NCBI GenBank assembly: GCA_964657885.1
Contig: CAZZWO010000074.1
Coordinates: 1 to 12,504, forward strand
Direction of reading: 5' to 3'
DNA from: BOG-908 sp964657885
GTDB taxonomy: Bacteria; Pseudomonadota; Alphaproteobacteria; Acetobacterales; Acetobacteraceae
DNA: 12,504 nucleotides
Positions 7,446 to 12,504 of the stretch are shown here, piece after piece. The notes under the pieces are model-generated. The model made no database searches and was not told where the DNA came from. It saw nothing but the letters and a program-made list of their open reading frames with translations. Both the position numbers and the translations under genes were made by a program. Position 1 is the first letter of the stretch. Every line of letters begins with the position of its first letter.

Positions 7446-8294
7446 ATGACCTACCTCCACGCCCTCGTCATCGCCATCCTGCAGGGCGCGACCGAGCTGT
7501 TCCCGGTCAGCTCGCTGGGCCATGCGGTCATCGTCCCTGCCCTGCTCGGCTGGAACTTCGACCAGCATGCACCGGTGTTCCTGCCGTTCCTGGTGCTGCT
7601 GCATCTCGGCACGGCCGCGGCCCTGCTCGGCTATTTCTGGCGCGACTGGTGGGCGCTCGGCACCGGCGTCATCGGCCTCTCCACGCCGCAGATCGCGCGC
7701 GAAAGCCGCCACATCCTCCTGCTTCTGGTGGTGGCGACGATCCCTGCCGCCATCCTCGGCGCGGCGCTGGAACACCAGATCCGCCGGCTGTTCGAGACGC
7801 CGATCACCGCCTCGGTGTTCCTGGTGCTCAACGGCCTGCTGCTGCTGGTGGGTGAGCGCCTGCGCCGGCGCAGACCCGCCGCCGCCGAAACCCGCCCGCT
7901 GGCGACACTGACGATCATCGACGCACTGGCGATTGGCGCCTGGCAATGCCTGGCGTTGCTGCCGGGCCTGTCACGCTCCGGCGCCACCATCACCGGCGGC
8001 CTGCTCCGCGGCATCGACCATGCCGCCGCCGCCCATTTCTCATTTCTGATCGCCACCCCGGTGATCCTCGGCGCCACGTTGCTTGAAGTGCCGAAGCTGC
8101 TGCATGCGAGCGTGCCGCCGGGCACCTTCACCATGGCGTCGGTGGCCGCTGTTGTCGCTGGCCTGACCGCGCTCGCGAGCACGGCCTTCCTGATGCGGTA
8201 TTTCCGGAACAACGACGACTGGGCTCTGAACCCGTTCGCCTTCTACTGCATCGCCGCCGGCCTGCTCAGCGGCGCCGTTCTCTACGCCGTTTGA
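7446..8294 (+). CDS. uppP: Undecaprenyl-diphosphatase (BacA/UppP)
   Basis: Integral membrane enzyme that dephosphorylates undecaprenyl diphosphate to the monophosphate carrier used for peptidoglycan and surface-polysaccharide synthesis; overexpression gives bacitracin resistance in E. coli. The 282-residue length is normal. Both family motifs are present: QGATELFPVSSLGH at 13-26 (Glu17, Ser22, Ser23, His26) and PGLSRSGATIT at 173-183 (Arg177). The first motif reads TELFP where TEFLP is common. Hydrophobic segments at about 43-63, 89-108, 121-137, 158-172, 199-218, 229-250 and 262-281 fit the polytopic fold. Start ATG 7446 lacks a strong Shine-Dalgarno. It sits 39 bp after the OYE gene and 38 bp before the SGNH hydrolase, and shares a strand with DedA, another candidate lipid-carrier recycling protein. 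Confidence 0.96.
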   Translation: MTYLHALVIAILQGATELFPVSSLGHAVIVPALLGWNFDQHAPVFLPFLVLLHLGTAAALLGYFWRDWWALGTGVIGLSTPQIARESRHILLLLVVATIPAAILGAALEHQIRRLFETPITASVFLVLNGLLLLVGERLRRRRPAAAETRPLATLTIIDALAIGAWQCLALLPGLSRSGATITGGLLRGIDHAAAAHFSFLIATPVILGATLLEVPKLLHASVPPGTFTMASVAAVVAGLTALASTAFLMRYFRNNDDWALNPFAFYCIAAGLLSGAVLYAV

Positions 8295-8300
8295 ACTCGT

Positions 8301-8316
8301 CGGATCGCACGATCCG
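8301..8316 (+). other. Perfect 6-bp hairpin between uppP and the SGNH hydrolase gene
   Basis: CGGATC-GCAC-GATCCG is a perfect inverted repeat with a 4-base loop, ending 4 bases before the GGAGG ribosome binding site (8321-8325) of the next gene. No T-run follows. Its closeness to the ribosome binding site means it could affect translation start, but this is untested. Confidence 0.4.
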
Positions 8317-8332
8317 GACCGGAGGCTGACGC

Positions 8333-9115
8333 ATGACCAAGCGCCTGGCGACCCTCGCCCCGCTGCTCGCGATAGCCGGCCTGGCATGTGCCGGGGCGGC
8401 GCGGCTGCCGCCCGCCGCACAGCCGTTTAGCCGCATGGACCTGCCCTGGTGGAAGACCCGCTTTGCGGCAAAGCAGGCGGAGCTGCAGGCCGGACCGGTC
8501 GGGCTCGTCTGGTATGGCGACAGCATCACCCAGCAATTCGAGCAGACAGGGCCGGAGCCCTGGCGCAACTTCAAACCGGTTTGGGACCGGTTTTATGCGC
8601 CGAGGCACGCGATAAACCTGGGGTTCATCGGCGATGCGACATCGCATCTGCTCTGGCGGATCGAGAATGGCGAGGCGGCCGGCATCCATCCGAAGCTGGC
8701 GATCATCCTGATCGGCGCCAACAATTTCGGGCATCTGCACTGGCCCGCTGCGCCGACGCTGCAAGGCATAGAAACGATCGTGACGACGCTGCACGCCCGC
8801 CTGCCCGGCACGCGGCTGTTGCTGTTGAGCGTGCTGCCGAGCATCCGCAACCCCTGGGTCGACCAGAACACGGCGGCCCTGAACCACGACCTCGCGGTAC
8901 GTTACGCCAGCGGAACCGAGGCGGTGTTCCAGGACCTGACGCCGGTATTCCACCGCACAGCCGGCGGCACCGTCGATCCGAACGACTTCGTCGACCCGCA
9001 TCTGACGCCCCCCGCGCCACCGCTGCATCCCTCCGCCCCAACGATGGAGCGCATCGCCGAAGCCATCGAACCGAATGTCAGCCACCTGATGGGCGACACC
9101 AGCCGCGCACCGTAG
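8333..9115 (+). CDS. Exported SGNH/GDSL-type hydrolase
   Basis: Predicted periplasmic esterase/acylhydrolase of 260 residues. The N-terminus MTKRLATLAPLLAIAGLACA has a basic start and hydrophobic core, consistent with a Sec signal peptide cleaved near residues 20-23; Cys19 is not in a good lipobox because Leu is not at -3. Block I is WYGDSIT (60-66) with nucleophile Ser64, block II is INLGFIGDATSH (94-105), and block III is IILIGANNF with oxyanion Asn130. Block V is odd: instead of a compact D-x-x-H, the candidates are Asp221 in VDPHLTPP and His232 in LHPSA, ten residues apart. GGAGG lies 7 bases before the ATG. It ends the plus-strand run, 7 bp from the convergent gene. Substrate unknown; acetyl or acyl groups on envelope glycans are possible but only inferred. 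Confidence 0.85.
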   Translation: MTKRLATLAPLLAIAGLACAGAARLPPAAQPFSRMDLPWWKTRFAAKQAELQAGPVGLVWYGDSITQQFEQTGPEPWRNFKPVWDRFYAPRHAINLGFIGDATSHLLWRIENGEAAGIHPKLAIILIGANNFGHLHWPAAPTLQGIETIVTTLHARLPGTRLLLLSVLPSIRNPWVDQNTAALNHDLAVRYASGTEAVFQDLTPVFHRTAGGTVDPNDFVDPHLTPPAPPLHPSAPTMERIAEAIEPNVSHLMGDTSRAP

Positions 9116-9122
9116 GTTCCAA

Positions 9123-11303
9123 TCAGGGCACGAACTTGAACACCGTCCCGGCATTGGTCGTGTCGCTCGACCGCGTGGTGCCGTAATAGACGTTGCCGAC
9201 ATGCAGCAGCGGCGCCTCGGGGTAGCCGCCGGCCGCACTGGCGAACGGATAGGTCTGGACGGCTCCGCTCGACGCGTTGATCCGGAAGATGGCGCCGTAA
9301 GGAGCGGTCTTGGAGCTGGCGATCGCGCCGAACAGTTTGCCGCCTGCACCCGCCAGCGGCCCTTCGAGAACGGAGCGGTTTTGGAAGCTGTGCAACGTCG
9401 TGTGGGTTGCGGAGGCAAGGTCGAAGCTGAACACAGTCTGGGGCGTGGTCCCATACAGGACGCCAAAGTCGTAAAGCAGGCCACCGATCGGGTCGCCCGG
9501 GTCGGACCCTTGGAACGTGTACAGGATGGTATGCGCGTCGGTTACCGGGTCGATCTGGTAGATCGTTCCCTGTCCGTCGACACCGCCGCCGATGCCAGCG
9601 GTCACGCCATAGAGCAACTGGTTGGCCGAGATGAGGCCGGACATCGGATCGTAGCCGTCGGTGTCGCTGAAACGGAAAATCGTCTTGAAGGCGCCACTGG
9701 CAATGTCGACCTTGAACACGCTCCCGAAATAAGCACCGTTGCCTCCCGGCGTCGTCCCGTAGAGCGCCCCATTACCGAGTGACAGGGCACAGACAGGATT
9801 GCCGCCGTCCCCGTTGCCGGTGAACTGGTGCAGGGTCGTCAGCTTGTGATTGGCCGGATCGAGCGCGAAAACCGTGCCGGCATTGTCCGGGCCGCCCGTC
9901 GACGTGGTGCCATAGAGGATGCCGCCCACATCGAGCAACGCAGCCTTTGGAAGCGCACCATCGGTGCCGTTGAACGAATACACGGTGGCGATGGCGCCGG
10001 TCTGCGGATCGACCTTGAAGACGGACCCGAGCCCGTTCGATCCGCCGCCCGAGGCTGTGCCGTACAGCGAGGCATTCACCTTGATCAGCCCGGAGGTGGT
10101 GGAGTTCTCCGGCCCGGCAAAGCTGTGAACGACCGACAATGTTCCGGTTGCAGGATCGACCGAGTAGACGACGCCATCGCCGACCGTGCCGCTGCCGGCG
10201 CCCCCTTCAAACAAGGTTCCATAGAGCAGCCCTCCCGCCTCGATCAGGGTCGTGCCCGGCTCCTCCAGGGGGTACTCGAAATTGTATATCGAAGCGGTCT
10301 GGCCGGTGGCGGGGTCGACTGAGAACAGCACCCCGCCGTAGTTCCTGGTGCCACCTTCAAAGGCGACCCCGTAGAGCAGGCCTCCGGCGCTCACGAGCCC
10401 TGCGACAATGTCGAAACCGTCGCGCTTGTCGAAGGAGTGGAGGATCACCTCCTGCCGCGTCTCCGGGTCGAAGGAGAACACGGTCCCAACATCCTTCGTG
10501 CCGCCTTCGTCCGTGGTGCCATAGAGTATCCCGCCGACATTCAGCAGCGGGGACTCGGGTTGACTACCGTCCTTGCGCTTGCCGAAACTATGCTCCAGCC
10601 GAAGGGCTGCGGTCGCCGGATCGAAGCTGAACAGCGTTCCCAGGTTCTCGGCCCCGCCATCGTATGCCAAGCCGTAGAGATGATCGCCGCGTAGGGTCAG
10701 GCCGACAGGGGTCGATCCGTCGGTTGCGGGATCGGTGAAGCTATAGACGACCTGGACCGCTCCCGAGCCTGGATCGACCGAGTAGATGCAGCTCACGCCA
10801 CCGGTGCCGCAGTCCGAACCCGCGCCGTAGATCAGGCCCCGGAATTCCGCGTACAGGTTGCCGGCATAGCTCACTTGCGACGGCCAATTGAACAGCACCT
10901 GTTCGGCGCCGGTCACAGGGTCGATCGCGAAGACGGTGCCGCCACCCATGCTGCCGCCGCCCGACGCCACACCGTAGAGCTTCCCGCCAAACCCGACCAG
11001 ATTACCCGGATTCGCGCCGTCCGTCGTGCCGTTCAGCGTGTGCAGGACAGTTTCAACCCCGGTCTTGAGGTCGATGCGGTAAACCGTGCCAGTACCTGGG
11101 CTGCTGAATGCCGTGGTCGTTCCGTAATACTTGCCGTCGAGCTTCGTCAGCTTGCTGTCGGGGTTATGGCCGTCATTCGCCCCCGGGATCGCGGCAATAG
11201 TACTGATCGTCGCCGCCTTGCCACCGGAGGCCGCGACCAGCCCGAACGCAAGCAACGCACAACACGACGGCCACCTGCCATAGCCGGATCTGCTGTTTGC
11301 CAT
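9123..11303 (-). CDS. Exported GloVer-type (TIGR03803-like) tandem repeat protein, probable beta-propeller
   Basis: The 726-residue protein carries an N-terminal signal peptide (MANSRSGYGRWPSCCALLAF, hydrophobic to about 27, likely cut after GGKA), so it is secreted or periplasmic. The rest is 14 copies of a roughly 50-residue repeat of the form LYGTTxxGG-x-n-GTVFxxDPxTG-x-n-LHxFxG-x-DGxxPxxxL. The LYG-type positions recur about every 150 bases from 11122 to 9181. This matches the Gloeo_Verruco repeat family, which resembles PQQ/Kelch propeller blades; no function is established for it. No C-terminal anchor is seen: it ends in the final repeat at GTVFKFVP. The ATG at 11303 was chosen over an upstream start because GGAGGG lies 8 bases before it. 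It converges with the SGNH gene and lies downstream of the sulfotransferase. Confidence 0.88.
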   Translation of the reverse strand: MANSRSGYGRWPSCCALLAFGLVAASGGKAATISTIAAIPGANDGHNPDSKLTKLDGKYYGTTTAFSSPGTGTVYRIDLKTGVETVLHTLNGTTDGANPGNLVGFGGKLYGVASGGGSMGGGTVFAIDPVTGAEQVLFNWPSQVSYAGNLYAEFRGLIYGAGSDCGTGGVSCIYSVDPGSGAVQVVYSFTDPATDGSTPVGLTLRGDHLYGLAYDGGAENLGTLFSFDPATAALRLEHSFGKRKDGSQPESPLLNVGGILYGTTDEGGTKDVGTVFSFDPETRQEVILHSFDKRDGFDIVAGLVSAGGLLYGVAFEGGTRNYGGVLFSVDPATGQTASIYNFEYPLEEPGTTLIEAGGLLYGTLFEGGAGSGTVGDGVVYSVDPATGTLSVVHSFAGPENSTTSGLIKVNASLYGTASGGGSNGLGSVFKVDPQTGAIATVYSFNGTDGALPKAALLDVGGILYGTTSTGGPDNAGTVFALDPANHKLTTLHQFTGNGDGGNPVCALSLGNGALYGTTPGGNGAYFGSVFKVDIASGAFKTIFRFSDTDGYDPMSGLISANQLLYGVTAGIGGGVDGQGTIYQIDPVTDAHTILYTFQGSDPGDPIGGLLYDFGVLYGTTPQTVFSFDLASATHTTLHSFQNRSVLEGPLAGAGGKLFGAIASSKTAPYGAIFRINASSGAVQTYPFASAAGGYPEAPLLHVGNVYYGTTRSSDTTNAGTVFKFVP
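9181..11129 (-). repeat. Fourteen tandem coding repeats of about 150 bp
   Basis: On the plus strand the recurring mark is ccgtagag/ccatagag (complement of the LYG codons) at about 9181, 9327, 9451, 9607, 9757, 9910, 10060, 10219, 10369, 10519, 10672, 10825, 10973 and 11122. Spacing is 146-159 bases except one short interval of 124 (9327 to 9451), where one repeat lacks its GG...GT section. The copies are diverged in sequence, indicating old duplication under protein-level selection. Confidence 0.85.
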
Positions 11304-11333
11304 GGTTGGTTCCCTCCGGCGCAAGCAGACGAC

Positions 11334-11350
11334 GGAAAGTGCCGTGCCAA
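11334..11350 (-). promoter_or_regulatory. Candidate sigma-54-like promoter for the GloVer repeat gene
   Basis: On the minus strand TTGGCACGGCACTTTCC closely follows the sigma-54 consensus YTGGCACGrNNNTTGCW, with the perfect -24 TTGGCACG half. The -12 element reads TTTC rather than TTGC, breaking the usually invariant GC. Placed about 33 bases from the ATG at 11303, it would give a short leader holding the GGAGGG ribosome binding site. The -12 mismatch keeps this tentative. Confidence 0.3.
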
Positions 11351-11355
11351 CAAGT

Positions 11356-11380
11356 AAAAAACCCGATCGTGTTGTTCCGG
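11356..11380 (-). terminator. Weak terminator-like T-run after the sulfotransferase gene
   Basis: Five bases past the sulfotransferase stop (minus strand) a GC-containing stretch ending ATCGGG runs into six T's (11361-11356). The upstream stem is poor: only about three to four pairs between CCGG and the CGG before the T's. Partial termination is possible; a strong intrinsic terminator is not supported. Confidence 0.25.
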
Positions 11381-11384
11381 CAGG

Positions 11385-12101
11385 TCAGCTCGAAGCGGCC
11401 AGCGCACAGGCGGCCTGGTACAGCTCGGCATCCAGGTACACCCAATCCATGATCCGGCGGCGGGTGCCGGGCGACAGCTCGGCGACAGGCGGGCGTTCGC
11501 GCGTGACGTTGAGACGGTCGATGGTGAGGGGCCGCCCGATGCGGCGCTCGTAAGCATCGGCGAAGGCGTCCATCCGCTCCTGCACGCCGACCACAGCGCA
11601 GGCTTTCAAATTCTCTATGGCGCGGGCCAGCAAATCGGCGTCTCGGATACCCTGCGAGCGGAGCTGGTGGCGCGCGTTGAGGGTGAAAGTATCGGCAAGC
11701 TGCCAGGTCATGCGGTTGAAAAACTGCTCCAGCAGCGAAACCTCGTCCTTCACGAGGACGAAATCATCGAGGCTGTATTCGCTGGCGAGCTTGGTCTGCC
11801 GCGTGATGTTGAGGCCTTTGAAGTGGATTTCGCGCCAGTAGTAATAGACCGACATGAAGCGATCGACGGGGTCGCGCAGCAGCACCACGATGCGGCCGCC
11901 CAGCGGCGCCAGGCGCGTGTAGCCGAAATGTCCGCTGATCAGGTCCCACTCCGCGGGCACGATGTCCGGCAGCTTGCTCTCGTGGTGGCTGGGAAACCGC
12001 TTCGCGCCAGGGCCGAGCGAACGTTGCAGCGCCACCCGCAATGCGGTTCCGCCGGTCTTCTCGATGTGCAAATGGAGGATGCGGGTTTCGGCGGTGGACA
12101 T
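11385..12101 (-). CDS. Sulfotransferase family protein (PAPS-dependent)
   Basis: Predicted to move a sulfonate group from PAPS to a hydroxyl or amine of a glycan, lipid or small molecule. The 238-residue protein has the 5'-phosphosulfate loop HIEKTGGTAL at 12-21 (Lys15, Thr16) and the 3'-phosphate motif LLRDPVDRFMSVYYY at 74-88 (Arg76, Ser84). ISGHFGY (55-61) between them is common in the Sulfotransfer_2-like branch related to heparan-sulfate 2-O-sulfotransferases. There is no signal peptide or membrane segment, so it is likely cytoplasmic. The ATG at 12101 puts the PAPS loop at the expected distance from the N-terminus, though its ribosome binding site is weak. It lies between a tRNA-Val and the GloVer gene on the same strand. 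No PAPS-synthesis genes are nearby; the acceptor is unknown. Confidence 0.9.
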   Translation of the reverse strand: MSTAETRILHLHIEKTGGTALRVALQRSLGPGAKRFPSHHESKLPDIVPAEWDLISGHFGYTRLAPLGGRIVVLLRDPVDRFMSVYYYWREIHFKGLNITRQTKLASEYSLDDFVLVKDEVSLLEQFFNRMTWQLADTFTLNARHQLRSQGIRDADLLARAIENLKACAVVGVQERMDAFADAYERRIGRPLTIDRLNVTRERPPVAELSPGTRRRIMDWVYLDAELYQAACALAASS

Positions 12102-12143
12102 GCCGTTCTGATGGCACGGAAATCCGGCCTTTGCAGCAGATGG

Positions 12144-12341
12144 TTAGAGCTCCAGTTGCGCGCACGGCCGGGCGGCGCGGACAACCTGGAAACCAGCCGC
12201 CTCCAGTGCTGCCGCAAGATGCCGGCTGCTCGCCCCGATCAATGCGGGCGGCCCGCCGGGCACGCGCGACGCGGCCTGTTCGAGAACCGAGGCTACCTCG
12301 TCGAACGGCACCGGATCGCAGGGACTGGCGGGGAATGGCAT
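12144..12341 (-). CDS. Small hypothetical protein or gene remnant (65 residues)
   Basis: I do not recognise this ORF. It encodes 65 residues, alanine-rich, with an apparent alpha/beta pattern: a helix FDEVASVLEQAAS (13-25), then LIGASSRHLAAALEAAGFQVVRAARP (34-59), which looks like strand-helix-strand. That could be the C-terminal piece of a larger Rossmann-type protein whose front is lost. The ATG at 12341 has no purine-rich ribosome binding site upstream. It lies 42 bp before the sulfotransferase on the same strand and about 110 bp after the tRNA. Chance ORFs of this length are common at this GC content, so it may not be expressed. Confidence 0.3.
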   Translation of the reverse strand: MPFPASPCDPVPFDEVASVLEQAASRVPGGPPALIGASSRHLAAALEAAGFQVVRAARPCAQLEL

Positions 12342-12428
12342 GCATGGAGAAAAGCAGGAGAACGGACCGAGAACAAGTCTTGACGGGCGACCGCAATCCG
12401 GTGTGCCGAGGGTCCGGCGACAGCCTTT

Positions 12429-12444
12429 CGGCAGGAGCCTGCCG
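12429..12444 (-). terminator. Hairpin just downstream of tRNA-Val
   Basis: CGGCAGG-AG-CCTGCCG is a 16-base near-perfect inverted repeat 6 bases past the CCA end of the tRNA (minus strand). With a loop of at least four bases it gives about six pairs. It is followed by GAAAGG, not a T-run, so it could mark the processed tRNA 3' trailer or a factor-aided stop rather than a classic intrinsic terminator. Confidence 0.3.
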
Positions 12445-12450
12445 GCAGAC

Positions 12451-12504
12451 TGGTGGGCGCGACAGGGATTGAACCTGTGACCCCCGCCGTGTGAAGGCGA
12501 TGCT
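12451..12504 (-). tRNA. tRNA-Val (anticodon CAC), partial
   Basis: The 3' part of a tRNA lies at the right edge; the acceptor 5' strand and most of the D-arm are outside the window. Visible on the minus strand are an anticodon stem TCGCC/GGCGG around the loop TTCACAC (12495-12489, anticodon CAC at 12493-12491, reading GTG codons), a five-base variable region GGGTC, a T-arm ACAGG-TTCAATC-CCTGT, the acceptor 3' strand CGCGCCC with discriminator A, and an encoded CCA (12453-12451). The end of the tRNA faces the sulfotransferase region. Confidence 0.93.

Noticed and set aside
6222..7946. A 574-codon open frame on the minus strand opposite the OYE and uppP genes
   Set aside because: Antisense shadow of two genes with clear family motifs; the product has no coherent domain and spans the boundary of both genes.
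8333..8400. Lipoprotein signal peptide on the SGNH hydrolase
   Set aside because: The only Cys (residue 19, in AGLAC) has Gly, not Leu/Val/Ile, at -3, so the lipobox is poor; an ordinary Sec signal is more likely.
9181..11129. Regular repeats that could suggest a CRISPR array or non-coding satellite
   Set aside because: The period is about 150 bp, copies are diverged, and every copy encodes the same protein repeat in one open frame, so this is a coding repeat.
12342..12504. Attachment-site duplication of the tRNA-Val 3' end inside the window
   Set aside because: I scanned for another copy of the T-arm and acceptor sequence (for example GACAGGGATTGAACC) and saw none in the remaining 12 kb.

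Overview
The window is GC-rich, densely coded bacterial DNA, most likely from an alphaproteobacterium. The gene order rpoZ, rsh, acpS, the single bifunctional Rsh and the acidic-tailed omega subunit fit that class. Acetobacteraceae/Rhodospirillales is a guess from protein style and is not proven by the sequence.

Region 1 (1-3553, minus strand) is a housekeeping run transcribed right to left: rpoZ (RNA polymerase omega), rsh (bifunctional ppGpp synthetase/hydrolase), acpS (holo-ACP synthase) and the first 80 codons of a phytoene-dehydrogenase-like FAD oxidoreductase cut by the window edge. A 158-bp divergent spacer (3554-3711) separates it from region 2.

Region 2 (3712-9115, plus strand) is a co-directional six-gene run: tyrosine phosphatase, DedA membrane protein, ATP-grasp ligase-like protein, Old Yellow Enzyme, undecaprenyl-diphosphatase UppP, and an exported SGNH hydrolase. 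UppP and DedA-type proteins are both tied to recycling of the undecaprenyl-phosphate lipid carrier, so an envelope theme is plausible. The phosphatase, ATP-grasp and OYE genes have no assignable substrate. Small hairpins without T-tracts sit in several of the gene spacers.

Region 3 (9123-12504, minus strand) converges on region 2 with only 7 bp between stop codons. It holds a secreted protein of 14 GloVer-type (TIGR03803-like) repeats, probably a beta-propeller, with an excellent ribosome binding site and a near-consensus sigma-54-like element upstream. Next come a PAPS-dependent sulfotransferase, a doubtful 65-codon ORF, and the 3' two thirds of a tRNA-Val(CAC) with encoded CCA at the right edge. 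The tRNA and the accessory character of its neighbours make this a candidate island edge, but no integrase or attachment repeat is visible.

I found no insertion sequence, CRISPR array, phage gene or clearly novel defence system. The most unusual items are the 14-repeat exported protein with its possible sigma-54 promoter, the uncharacterised ATP-grasp protein coupled to DedA, and the SGNH hydrolase with a non-canonical catalytic block.
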